Positions 9,222-17,249 of a stretch of 50,221 bases of DNA are shown here, piece after piece. The stretch is from NCBI GenBank assembly GCA_035276085.1, contig DATELY010000221.1, positions 1 through 50,221 on the forward strand, written 5' to 3'. The stretch's first letter is position 1, and each line of letters begins with the position of its first letter. The notes under the pieces were generated by a model that did no database searches, was not told the origin of the DNA, and was given only the letters and a program-made list of their open reading frames with translations. The stretch is from DATELY01 sp035276085 (GTDB lineage Bacteria; Pseudomonadota; Gammaproteobacteria; Steroidobacterales; Steroidobacteraceae). The translations under genes and the position numbers were made by a program.

Positions 9222-10190
9222 ATGAGAGAAGCCTCCGCCGGAGCACAGCGACCGAGCCCGTCCGAGCTTGCGCACACGCCTGCGCCGAGGACGCCGCTGT
9301 ATCGCTTCCTGGGACCGCGCTACTGGCCGATCTGGATCGTGCTGGCATTCATCCGGGCCTGCATCGCGCTGCCGTTGCCGCTGATGATGCTCTTGGGTCG
9401 GAGCTTGGGCCGCGTCGCGTATTTCGTATCCCGACGCGATCGGCGCATCGCGCAGATCAATCTCGAGCTCTGTCTACCGGAGTTGAGCGCCGCCGTGCGC
9501 AACCGGATCTTGCGCCTGCACTTCGAAAGCCTGGGCTGCACTCTGTTCGAGACGGGCCTTGCCTGGTGGGCAAGCAATGAGCGGCTCAGCGGACTGATCC
9601 ATGTGGACGGTGCCGAGCATCTCCATCAGGCATTGACGCGCGGGCGCGGCGCTTTGATGCTGAGCGCGCATTTCAGCACGCTCGAGCTGGGCGTGCGCGC
9701 ACTGGGCCTGCTCAAGCCCTTCAGCTTCATGTATCTGACGCCGAAGAATGCGCTCCTCGCCGAACTGTCCGGCCGCTATCGCAGCCGTCACGCCATTCAG
9801 GCACTGGCGGCCGATCAGATTCGCGAGCTGCTGAACAACCTCAAGCACAATGTGCCCGTGTGGTACGCACCCGATCAACGCTTCAACGACAGGAACAGCG
9901 CGCCTGTGCCGTTCTTCGGCCAGCCGGCGGGCTCCAACGTGGCGACGAGCCGGCTCGCGAAGATCTCCGGCGCAACCGTGCTGCCCTTCTTGCCCGCGCG
10001 CCTGCCGGATGACAGCGGCTACGTCATCACGATCTACCCGCCCTTCGACAACTATCCGACCGACGATGCCGTGGCCGATACGCGCCGCTATCACGAATTG
10101 ATCGAGGCGCACGCGCGGCGCTACCCAGAGCAGTATCTCTGGACGTACAAGCGCTTCAAGCGTCCCGGCTTCGATCCGTACCGCCGATGA
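9222..10190 (+). CDS. LpxL/HtrB-family lipid A acyltransferase (copy 1)
   Basis: A 322-residue inner-membrane acyltransferase of the LpxL/LpxM family, which adds secondary acyl chains to Kdo-lipid A. The HX4E catalytic motif is HFSTLE (H150, E155); flanking conserved blocks are NLELCLPEL, RGALMLSAHF, VWYAPDQ, and PFFGQPAGSN. A membrane helix lies near 34-55. An upstream in-frame TTG (9210) exists, but the ATG at 9222 is the more likely start. The stop overlaps the next gene's ATG as ATGA, so the two copies are translationally coupled. Which acyl position or chain is used is not readable. Confidence 0.94.
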   Translation: MREASAGAQRPSPSELAHTPAPRTPLYRFLGPRYWPIWIVLAFIRACIALPLPLMMLLGRSLGRVAYFVSRRDRRIAQINLELCLPELSAAVRNRILRLHFESLGCTLFETGLAWWASNERLSGLIHVDGAEHLHQALTRGRGALMLSAHFSTLELGVRALGLLKPFSFMYLTPKNALLAELSGRYRSRHAIQALAADQIRELLNNLKHNVPVWYAPDQRFNDRNSAPVPFFGQPAGSNVATSRLAKISGATVLPFLPARLPDDSGYVITIYPPFDNYPTDDAVADTRRYHELIEAHARRYPEQYLWTYKRFKRPGFDPYRR

Positions 10191-11134
10191 AATTTTCCGG
10201 GGATCTCTTGCATCCGCGGTATTGGCCGACTTACATCGGCCTGGTAGTGATGCGGCTCTTCGCACCGCTTCCGTACCCTGTACTGCGCGTCCTCGGCATT
10301 GGCGTAGGCACTCTCGTCCATGCACTTCCTTCCGCATTCAAACGCGTCGCCCATCGCAACATCGACCTGTGCCTGCCGGAGCTTCCGCCGGCAGAACGCC
10401 GACGCATCCTGCGCGAGCACTTCCACAGCCTCGGCATCGGTCTGTTCGAGACGGCGATGTCGTGGTGGATGGGCGCGGAACGCATCCGCAAGGTGACCGC
10501 AGTGGCCGGATGGGAGCACCTGGACGAGGCGCTGACGCACGGTCGTGGCGCCATCCTGTTGAGCGCGCACTTCACGACGCTGGAGATTGGCGCCGCCGCC
10601 ATCTGCTATCGCACGCCCACCAACATCATGTATCGGCCCACCAGCAATCTCGTGCTCGAACGCTTCCTGGCGCGGCATCGCGGTCGCAATACGAAACGGG
10701 CGATTCCGCGCGACGACATCCGCACGTTGATCACCGCACTCAAGAGCAACGAGATCGTGTGGTACGCGCCCGATCAGGCTTATCGCAAGAAGGGCGCGCA
10801 GATGGTGCCGTTCTTCGGCATTCCCGCCGCCACCAACACGGCCACATCGCGACTCGCCCGCATGACCGGTGCCGCTGTGCTCCCCTACTTTCCGGAGCGA
10901 CTGCCCGGCAATCAGGGCTATCGCATGCACATCCTGCCGGCGCTCGCCGATTTCCCAAGCGATGATCCGGCTGCGGATGCGCTGCGGTTCAACCACCTCA
11001 TCGAGGCCCATGTGCGGCGCGTCCCGGCGCAGTACCTGTGGATCCACAAACGCTTCAAAGGGCTGAGCCGGGAGTATCCGAACTACTATGCGCGCAAGGC
11101 TGCGTCCGCCTCAGGTCGCAGTGAGCGCTCGTAG
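10187..11134 (+). CDS. LpxL/HtrB-family lipid A acyltransferase (copy 2)
   Basis: A second, diverged LpxL-type acyltransferase (315 residues) in tandem with the first. Motif HFTTLE gives H128 and E133; NIDLCLPELP, YAPDQAY, and PFFGIPAATN match copy 1 block by block, which suggests an old tandem duplication with specialised roles (for example LpxL and LpxM functions). A membrane helix is near 16-40. The gene starts within the stop of copy 1 (ATGA) and ends overlapping the 3' end of the convergent kdkA by 24 bases. Confidence 0.94.
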   Translation: MKFSGDLLHPRYWPTYIGLVVMRLFAPLPYPVLRVLGIGVGTLVHALPSAFKRVAHRNIDLCLPELPPAERRRILREHFHSLGIGLFETAMSWWMGAERIRKVTAVAGWEHLDEALTHGRGAILLSAHFTTLEIGAAAICYRTPTNIMYRPTSNLVLERFLARHRGRNTKRAIPRDDIRTLITALKSNEIVWYAPDQAYRKKGAQMVPFFGIPAATNTATSRLARMTGAAVLPYFPERLPGNQGYRMHILPALADFPSDDPAADALRFNHLIEAHVRRVPAQYLWIHKRFKGLSREYPNYYARKAASASGRSERS

Positions 11135-11857
11135 ATTCTGTCGGTAGGCAGCATCGAGCACACCCCAATCCGCCTCGGTGAACTGCGCGCCCGCGTGCTG
11201 CGCTTTGATCTTTTGCAACGACCGTTTGAGCCGCGCCAGCACCTCTTCTTCCCACGCCCCGCGCGCACGGACTCGTCCGCGGTCGAAGTCCAGCACGAAC
11301 ACCGCACCCGAGCGGTCGATGAGCACGTTGTGCGCGTTGAGATCCGCATGGTGGACGCCATGCGCATGAAACCGTGCGAGCGTGGCGCCCACTTGCGACC
11401 AGCATGCGTCGTCCGCCCGACCGTCGATCACCCGTCGCGCCAAGGTCGCTTCGTGCGGGATAGCTACCGTCAGCAGATCGGCCCGATAGAACAGACCCGT
11501 GCGTTGATAGCCTGCGGCAAGCGGCGTGGGGACCGGCAGATTCCATGCGCGCAGCTGCGCCAGCAAACGCCACTCGCGAAAGCAGCGCGTGCGTGCAGCA
11601 CCTGTCCAGACGTAGCGATCGTGCACTACGCGGGCAATCCACCCGCCGCGACGGTAGTGTCGCAGCACCCAATCGCCCTCAGAGCGCCGAATGAAGGCGA
11701 CACTGGCACGCCCAGCGGGCACGATCTCGAGTGCGCCGGCCGCACGCCAGTGCTCGATGTCGAACAACGCAGCGTTGGGCTCGAGCGCGCTCTTACGCAT
11801 TAAATCCGCGTCGTATAGGATCGCGCCGCGCCGATTTCGGAGTTCTTGTTCTTGCAT
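11111..11857 (-). CDS. kdkA: 3-deoxy-D-manno-octulosonic acid kinase
   Basis: A 248-residue small kinase-fold enzyme that phosphorylates the 4-OH of Kdo in Kdo-lipid IVA, as in organisms with a single phosphorylated Kdo. The catalytic loop is HADLNAHN (170-177, Asp172) and the metal-binding segment is VLDFDRGR (DFD 190-192). The N-terminal lobe has the VLRHYRRGG nucleotide-binding strand characteristic of KdkA. The frame extends far upstream, but the ATG at 11857 matches the family start. It is divergent from a heptosyltransferase (43 bases apart), and a waaA gene close by fits a common core-LPS role. Confidence 0.93.
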   Translation of the reverse strand: MQEQELRNRRGAILYDADLMRKSALEPNAALFDIEHWRAAGALEIVPAGRASVAFIRRSEGDWVLRHYRRGGWIARVVHDRYVWTGAARTRCFREWRLLAQLRAWNLPVPTPLAAGYQRTGLFYRADLLTVAIPHEATLARRVIDGRADDACWSQVGATLARFHAHGVHHADLNAHNVLIDRSGAVFVLDFDRGRVRARGAWEEEVLARLKRSLQKIKAQHAGAQFTEADWGVLDAAYRQNLRALTAT

Positions 11858-11900
11858 CACTTGCCAACGTTCGCGCGTAGCTGCGACTGCGACACCCGCC

Positions 11901-12965
11901 ATGCAAACGCTGTTTGAGTCGCCCCCAGCGCGCGTTTGCATCTTGCGTCTGTCGGCCATCGGCGATGTGTGCCACACCTTAGCGGTGGTCCGCACACTCC
12001 AGCAAGCCTGGCCGCGGACGCAGTTCACCTGGATCATCGGCCAGCTCGAAGCAAAGCTGCTCGGGCACATTCCCGAGATCGAGTTCATCGTCGTGACCAA
12101 GCGCGGCATGCGCAATGCGTACCGCACGGTGCAAACCGCAATGCGCGGTCGCAAGTTCGACTTACTGCTGCACATGCAACTCGCGCTGCGTGCCAGTCTT
12201 CTGTCCACGGCGATTCCTGCGCGAGTGAAACTCGGCTTCGATCGCCCTCGTGCGCGGGAACTGCAGTGGTCGTTCACCAACGCACGCATTGCGACGGCCC
12301 AGCGGCAACATGTATTGGACAGTCTCTTCGGGTTCGCAGAACGCCTGGGTGTGTACGACAAGCGTTTGTGCTGGGACATTCCGCTACCGGACAGTGCACG
12401 TGACTATGCGGAACGATTGATCCCGCCCCACACATCCGCAATGGTCATCAGCCCGTGCTCGAGCCACCCGCTGCGTAACTGGCGCGCGGAGTACTACGCC
12501 GAAGTCGCCGACTACGCGGCCGAAAACCTCGGTCTCAGCGTGATTCTGTGCGGCGGTCGTTCGGAACTGGAGCAGCGGATGGGCCGCGATATCCAGGCAC
12601 GCATGCAACGTCCGTGTATCAATGCGATCGGCAAGGACACGCTCGTCGAGCTGCTGGCCACGCTTGCGCGCGCGAAGGTGCTGCTGTCGCCGGACTCGGG
12701 CCCTGTGCACATGGCAACAGCTGTCGGGACTCCCGTGGTCGGTTTGTATGCGCCGACCAATCCTGCGCGCTCGGGCCCGTACTTGAGCCGTCAGTGGTGT
12801 GTCGACAAATACGACGTCGCCGCGCAACGCCTGCTGCGCAAGTCCGCTGCCGAGATTCCATGGACCACCAAGATCGAACGCCCGGGCGTCATGGATCTCA
12901 TCACGCCGGAAGACGTGAACCGCAAGCTGCATGCGGTGGTCGTGGCGCTGGCCAAGAGACGCTGA
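11901..12965 (+). CDS. glycosyltransferase family 9 (LPS heptosyltransferase-like)
   Basis: A 354-residue GT-B enzyme of the ADP-heptose:LPS heptosyltransferase family (WaaC/WaaF/WaaQ group), acting at the cytoplasmic membrane in inner-core assembly. Evidence: N-terminal RLSAIGDVCHTL, TWIIG, then SPCSSHPLRNW, VILCGGRSELE, and the donor-site motif SPDSGPVHMATAVGTPVVGLY. Which heptose it adds cannot be decided from one gene. The ATG at 11901 is preferred over the longer frame, which would run into the divergent kdkA. It probably shares a transcript with the DUF6165 gene 14 bases downstream. Confidence 0.92.
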   Translation: MQTLFESPPARVCILRLSAIGDVCHTLAVVRTLQQAWPRTQFTWIIGQLEAKLLGHIPEIEFIVVTKRGMRNAYRTVQTAMRGRKFDLLLHMQLALRASLLSTAIPARVKLGFDRPRARELQWSFTNARIATAQRQHVLDSLFGFAERLGVYDKRLCWDIPLPDSARDYAERLIPPHTSAMVISPCSSHPLRNWRAEYYAEVADYAAENLGLSVILCGGRSELEQRMGRDIQARMQRPCINAIGKDTLVELLATLARAKVLLSPDSGPVHMATAVGTPVVGLYAPTNPARSGPYLSRQWCVDKYDVAAQRLLRKSAAEIPWTTKIERPGVMDLITPEDVNRKLHAVVVALAKRR

Positions 12966-12979
12966 GGCATACTGCGCTC

Positions 12980-13378
12980 ATGCAAGACATCCTCACACCC
13001 ATCTCTCCCGGCGAGCTCATCGACAAGCTCACCATCCTCGAGATCAAGGCCGAGCGCATCCAGGATGCAGCGAAGCTCACGAACGTGCGCCATGAGCTCA
13101 AGCTGCTTGAGGAAACGTGGCGCAAGTCAGGCCACGACCAGCGCGTCATCCAAACACAATGGGATGAACTGCGCCGGATCAACGCCGAGCTTTGGGACAT
13201 CGAAGACCTGATCCGCGAAGAAGAGCGCGCCCAGCGCTTCGAGGCCGAATTCATCCGCCTGGCACGGGCCGTCTATGTCACGAACGACGCGCGCGCGCGC
13301 GTCAAGCGCGAGATCAACACGCAGCTGGGATCGAAGATCGTCGAGGAAAAAAGCTATTCGGAGTACAGAAGCGGTTAG
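12980..13378 (+). CDS. DUF6165 family small helical protein
   Basis: A 132-residue soluble protein without signal or membrane segment, nearly all helix with heptad character (SPGELIDKLTILEIKAERI at the start, then long charged helices). The opening matches a family of small proteins found beside LPS and polysaccharide genes (DUF6165, from memory); the function is not known. It follows the heptosyltransferase by 14 bases. The last two codons and the stop lie inside the first unit of the heptamer repeat at 13371, so the gene's 3' end is made of repeat sequence. Confidence 0.8.
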   Translation: MQDILTPISPGELIDKLTILEIKAERIQDAAKLTNVRHELKLLEETWRKSGHDQRVIQTQWDELRRINAELWDIEDLIREEERAQRFEAEFIRLARAVYVTNDARARVKREINTQLGSKIVEEKSYSEYRSG

Positions 13379-13433
13379 CGGTTGGCGGTTGGTCGAGAGC
13401 GCCGTGCCTTTTTCCGAAGCAACCGCCAACCGC
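13371..13433. repeat. heptamer tandem repeat with inverted arm
   Basis: GCGGTTA, GCGGTTG, GCGGTTG run from 13371 to 13391 and two reverse-complement units CAACCGC lie at 13420-13433, separated by a 28-base loop. The left arm overlaps the end of the DUF6165 gene. Four more units in the inverted orientation lie at 13870-13897, so the zinc-finger gene is bracketed by members of one repeat family. Confidence 0.85.
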
Positions 13434-13443
13434 CTCCCCTCTT

Positions 13444-13647
13444 TCACCTCACCAGCGTGTACTCCGCCCCGCAGTAAGGGCACTTCGCCTTTCCCGTCTT
13501 CTCGATCGGCAGGAATACCCGCGGATGCGAATTCCACAGGTGCATGCCGGGCATGGGACAGGACAGCGGCAGGTTGCGCGGCGTGACCTCGTACTGATTG
13601 CTCGCATTGGGCTGAATCAGCTTGGCGGTGGGGTCGGTGCTGGCCAT
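13444..13647 (-). CDS. small CHCC-type zinc-finger domain protein
   Basis: A 67-residue protein with one zinc-binding domain: Cys30 in LSCPMP, a histidine (MHLWNSHPRVFLPI), and a CPYCGAEY knuckle near the C-terminus. The C-H-C-C pattern matches the small bacterial proteins related to the zinc domain of mitochondrial complex I subunit NDUFS6. The precise role in bacteria is not established. The gene is on the same strand as glnE, downstream of it but separated by 260 bases full of repeats. Confidence 0.87.
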   Translation of the reverse strand: MASTDPTAKLIQPNASNQYEVTPRNLPLSCPMPGMHLWNSHPRVFLPIEKTGKAKCPYCGAEYTLVR

Positions 13648-13700
13648 GGAGGGTTGGAGTGTGAGAGAGGGTGTGGATTATCACAGAAGTGGAGGGGCAG

Positions 13701-13767
13701 CTGGCTAGCTGGTCGGCTGGACTGCTGGCCAGAGTAGGAAGCCACCTCTGGCCAGCGCGCCAGCTAG
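13701..13767. repeat. nested inverted repeat (CTAGCTGG / GCTGGCCAGAG arms)
   Basis: An 11-base perfect inverted repeat, GCTGGCCAGAG (13724-13734) and CTCTGGCCAGC (13746-13756), is nested inside CTAGCTGG (13705-13712) and CCAGCTAG (13760-13767). The outer region also shows CTGG-rich near-repeats (CTGGCTAG, CTGGTCGG, CTGGACTG). It is palindromic DNA in the spacer between glnE and the zinc-finger gene. Confidence 0.85.
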
Positions 13768-13774
13768 TATGAAA

Positions 13775-13850
13775 GGGCTACGGGCTACGGCCAGAGAGGA
13801 ACCCTTTCATCCCTCGGGGTCGTGCGCCGCGCGACCCCAAAGAGATGAAA
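13775..13850. repeat. GGGCTAC heptamers and a 10-bp-stem hairpin
   Basis: Two GGGCTAC heptamers occupy 13775-13788; a GGGTCAC-GGGCTAC pair also lies at 2265-2278 after hppA. The hairpin GGGGTCGTGC...GCGCGACCCC spans 13816-13838 with a 3-base loop, and is flanked by TTTCATC (13805-13811) and GATGAAA (13844-13850), which extend the symmetry. There is no T run, so it is not a classical terminator for glnE, although the hairpin could still stop or protect transcripts. Confidence 0.7.
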
Positions 13851-13869
13851 GCGCGGTAGCGCCTCTGAC

Positions 13870-13897
13870 CAACCGCTAACCGCCAACCGCCAACCGC
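13870..13897. repeat. heptamer tandem repeat, inverted relative to 13371
   Basis: Four units CAACCGC, TAACCGC, CAACCGC, CAACCGC run without a gap. They are the reverse complement of the GCGGTTR units at 13371-13391. The array ends ten bases before the 3' end of glnE. Confidence 0.88.
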
Positions 13898-13907
13898 TTC
13901 TTTCATA

Positions 13908-16802
13908 TTAGCCAGCTGCCCCCTCTGCCGCCTCCATCGTCTCCCGCCAGATCTCAATCACCCTCCCCCGTTCCTCCACGAACTCCATCGCAGGCACGGT
14001 TCCGCCATTGCCTGCCAGTGCCGCGTGATGCAGCCGCTCGCGGTACTTGCGGTAGGTCGCGGTGAGAAAGTCCACGAGTTCCTGGGGCAGCAACGCCCCT
14101 GAAGCCAGGCTCTCCAGTTGCCGGATGTTGTCGGAGAAGATGACGACCTCGGGATGGCGGTCGGCCCAGTGGAGCACCCAGTACTGCGTCAGGAATTCGA
14201 GGTCCGCGATGCCGCCGGCATCCTGTTTCATATCGAACTCGCCAGCCTTGGCCTTGGAAAGCTCTGCGCGCATGCGTTCGCGCATCTTGCGTACTTCATT
14301 CCTCAGGGTGTCGCGTTTCACGGCGCTCTGCAGCAACGCGACGCGCAACGCCTCAAAGCGCGTACTCAACGCGTCCGCTCCTGCAACGGCACGCGAGCGC
14401 AACAGCGATTGATGCTCCCATGTCCACGCTTCGTGACGTTGATAGTGCTCGAACCCCGCCAGTGTTTGCGCAAGCAGGCCGCGATTGCCGCCCGGACGCA
14501 AGCGCGTATCCACTTCGTACAGTCGTCCCGCCGCGGAGTGCGTGCTGAGCAAGTGCATCAGGCGTTGGGCGAGACGCTGGAAAAAGACGGTCGGCTCGAT
14601 GGGATTCGGTCCGTCGGTGCGGCGCTCAGCATCGGCTTCATACAGGAATACGAGATCCAGATCCGAGCTGTAGCTCAGCTCGATGCCGCCGAACTTGCCG
14701 TACGCCACGACGATCATGCCCGCAGGTACCTGCTCACCACGCTCGTTCGTCATCTGCGGCACACCGTGCTTGTGCGTGAGCTGCGTCCAGGCAATCCCGA
14801 CGGCCTCGCGCACGATCAGCTCGGCGATGTCGGTCAAGCGATCGCTCACCTTCATCAACGGCAAGCGGCCGGTGATATCGGCCAGTGCAACGCGAAAGAC
14901 CGCGGCACGCTGGAATTCGCGCAGCATCTGTACCTGCCGCTCGTCGTCCTCGCCCTGCGCCGCGGCGCGCCGCATGGCGAGCTCAGCGGCGAACGAGGTG
15001 CGCGAAGGCAGGTCCTCGAACAGCCGGTCGTCGATCAACTCATCCAGGAGCAGTGGATGCGCGGCAATCTGATCGGCCAGGAACTGACTGCGACTGCACA
15101 CGTCCACCAGGCGCGAGAGCACCGACGGATTCTCGTTCAATAGCGCGAGATACACCGTGCGCCCGCCGATCATCTCGAGGATGCGCATGAGGCGCTGGAA
15201 GGTGAGCACCGGATCGGCCACGTTGGCGAGCGCAGGCAGGAGACGACGCATCAGCTCGCTCAAGCGGCGCAGCCCGGTCTCGTCGAGCCGGCGGTAGTAC
15301 GCGGATGATTTCAGCGCGTCGATGCGCGCAAGGACGGCATCTGCTGCCGCAACGCCGATGGCTTGCAACGCCTGCCTGCGCACGCCGCTGCCAGCATCGA
15401 CCTCGAACACGCTCTCGAGCACGCCATTCGCCTCCGTCGAATGGGAGGGACCGAATACCGTCTGTGCGAAATGCGCCGCCACGCGTCCGCGGTGCTGCTC
15501 GATGTCCGCTGCCAGCGCATCCCAACCCGGCATCCCCATCGCCACCGCCAGTCGCTCGCGTGCCGCGGCTTCAGCGGGCAGCGCGTGTGTCTGCTCATCT
15601 GCCCACTCCTGCAACCGGTTCTCCAGGCGGCGCAGGAAGAGATACGCAGCAGACAGATCGGACACGCACTCCTTGGTCAGCAAGCGCTGGCCGACCAATT
15701 GCGGCAGTACCGCATTCAACTCGCGCCGTTGCAAGCGCCGATCGCTGCCGCCGCGCAGGAGCTGGAAGGCTTGCACGATGAACTCGATCTCACGAATCCC
15801 ACCCGGCCCCAGCTTGATGTTGTCATGCAGCTCACGCCGTTCCACTTCACGCGCGATCAGACTCTTCATGTGACGCAGCGACTCGAACACGCTGTAGTCG
15901 AGATAACGCCGATATACGAACGGACGCAGGACTTCGTCGTAGAGCTCGCCGTAGGCGTCCAGACCGGTGATCGGCCGCGCCTTCACGTAGGCATAGCGCT
16001 CCCAATCGCGACCATGCTGCTGCAGGTAGTGCTCGAAGGCGGCGAATGACATGGCGAGCGGTCCACTGTCCCCGAACGGACGCAACCGCAAGTCCACGCG
16101 GTAGACGAAGCCATCGGCGCTGCGGGCCGTCAGCCATGGCACCATCTTCTGTGCCACGCGCAGAAAGAATTCCGCGTGCTCGATCCCCCGATCACCCGCC
16201 GTCGCACCGTCTTCCGGATAGAGCAGCACGAGATCCACATCGGAGGAGAAGTTCAACTCCTGCGCACCCAGCTTGCCCATGGCGATGATCACCAGCGCTT
16301 GCTGGCTACCATCTTCACGCAGAGGTGCTCCGAAGCGCGCCGACAGTTGCGCGTAAGCGCGCTGATAAGCGAAGCGAATGCACACGTCCGCGAGATGAGA
16401 TTGATCGCGCAACGTTTCTTCTATGCCCGCCCAGCCCGCGAGATCGCGCCACGCGATGCGCATCATTTCGCGGTGACGCAACGCGCGCAGCGCGTGCATG
16501 ATCTCCGGGTCGGGCGCTTCCTGCGGCAAGCGCGCCAGCTCTATCGCCAATGCGTCCGGGTCGAGCGCAGCGTGCAAGCGACCGGTGTCGAGCAACTCCA
16601 CCAGGTAACCCGGCGTACGCAAACACAGTTGCGCCACGAACTCGCTGCAACCCCACACGTGTGGCAACGAATGCGCGATGCGTTCATCCCGCAACAGCCT
16701 TTGCCAAAGCTCGCCATCGCGCTCGCTCGCGGCGCTCAGATGTTGCTGGACCGTCGCGCGCATCGACGCGGGCAGCGCACTCATTGGTAGTTGAGGAAGC
16801 AT
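13908..16802 (-). CDS. glnE: bifunctional glutamine synthetase adenylyltransferase/deadenylase
   Basis: About 964 residues, close to the E. coli length of 946. It attaches AMP to glutamine synthetase and removes it again, under control of PII and glutamine. Two nucleotidyltransferase domains are visible: the N-terminal deadenylase with GKLGAQELNFSSDVDLVLLY and the C-terminal adenylyltransferase with GKFGGIELSYSSDLDLVFLY, each followed by its GlnD PII-uridylyltransferase-like helical domain. The frame is open to 16862; I chose the ATG at 16802, and 16784 (MSALPAS) is nearly as good because neither has a clear ribosome binding site. Confidence 0.96.
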   Translation of the reverse strand: MLPQLPMSALPASMRATVQQHLSAASERDGELWQRLLRDERIAHSLPHVWGCSEFVAQLCLRTPGYLVELLDTGRLHAALDPDALAIELARLPQEAPDPEIMHALRALRHREMMRIAWRDLAGWAGIEETLRDQSHLADVCIRFAYQRAYAQLSARFGAPLREDGSQQALVIIAMGKLGAQELNFSSDVDLVLLYPEDGATAGDRGIEHAEFFLRVAQKMVPWLTARSADGFVYRVDLRLRPFGDSGPLAMSFAAFEHYLQQHGRDWERYAYVKARPITGLDAYGELYDEVLRPFVYRRYLDYSVFESLRHMKSLIAREVERRELHDNIKLGPGGIREIEFIVQAFQLLRGGSDRRLQRRELNAVLPQLVGQRLLTKECVSDLSAAYLFLRRLENRLQEWADEQTHALPAEAAARERLAVAMGMPGWDALAADIEQHRGRVAAHFAQTVFGPSHSTEANGVLESVFEVDAGSGVRRQALQAIGVAAADAVLARIDALKSSAYYRRLDETGLRRLSELMRRLLPALANVADPVLTFQRLMRILEMIGGRTVYLALLNENPSVLSRLVDVCSRSQFLADQIAAHPLLLDELIDDRLFEDLPSRTSFAAELAMRRAAAQGEDDERQVQMLREFQRAAVFRVALADITGRLPLMKVSDRLTDIAELIVREAVGIAWTQLTHKHGVPQMTNERGEQVPAGMIVVAYGKFGGIELSYSSDLDLVFLYEADAERRTDGPNPIEPTVFFQRLAQRLMHLLSTHSAAGRLYEVDTRLRPGGNRGLLAQTLAGFEHYQRHEAWTWEHQSLLRSRAVAGADALSTRFEALRVALLQSAVKRDTLRNEVRKMRERMRAELSKAKAGEFDMKQDAGGIADLEFLTQYWVLHWADRHPEVVIFSDNIRQLESLASGALLPQELVDFLTATYRKYRERLHHAALAGNGGTVPAMEFVEERGRVIEIWRETMEAAEGAAG

Positions 16803-17249
16803 GAAGACACTGAGGCCATGGAACAGATTCGGAGTGTGCAGGAAAACACCGTCGAGATTCACCGACAGCGCACGCTGTGGAGAGGGGCCTGCGACCTGGG
16901 GCGTGAGGCAGAAAGCTTTCTGACCTCAGGTCCCAGGTCCCACACCGCTCACCGCTCACTCGAGCGGCGCCGTTCATTTCAGCAGCGCTATCCCCGTTCT
17001 CACCTCACATCCTTCAGGGTTCATCTGAGGCGGCATTCGTGCCGATGCTCCGTGTCATGGACGGCCGTCACGAAAAAAATACTGTGACGCACAACATAGC
17101 GAACTGCCTCGGGGAAGTTTGATCGAGTTCACCGAAGTGGAGGCGTGCGCAGACCTAGTCTGCCGTCACGCGCTCTGGCGTTCGACTGCAAGTGCGCGCT
17201 GCGCTCGAGCGTGCTCGAGCCCCGACTACGCAACACTCGTTGAGCGCCC
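16803..17249. other. 447-base divergent spacer with repeat
   Basis: The region between glnE (minus) and the protease gene (plus) contains the palindromic repeat at 16893-16940. An A-rich patch (ACGAAAAAAATACTG) near 17071 might belong to a promoter, but I could not pair a -35 with a -10 convincingly. No open frame here has recognisable content and I see no RNA gene. Confidence 0.5.
16893..16940. repeat. palindromic repeat with CAGGTCC heptamers
   Basis: GACCTGGG (16893-16900) pairs with CCCAGGTC (16932-16939), GAGG (16905-16908) pairs with CCTC (16924-16927), and a perfect 14-base palindrome CAGAAAGCTTTCTG forms the centre (16909-16922). The right arm consists of two CAGGTCC units (16927-16940). 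The same heptamer type recurs at 18203-18252. Confidence 0.85.

Noticed and set aside
10121..11047. 308-codon minus-strand frame
   Set aside because: Shadow of the second acyltransferase gene, which has the HX4E motif and family blocks.
13371..13433. Possible CRISPR array
   Set aside because: Units are 7 bases, contiguous, without spacers, and reverse their orientation; no cas gene is near.
14118..15143. 341-codon plus-strand frame
   Set aside because: Antisense to glnE; no domain, and the glnE frame has both nucleotidyltransferase motifs.
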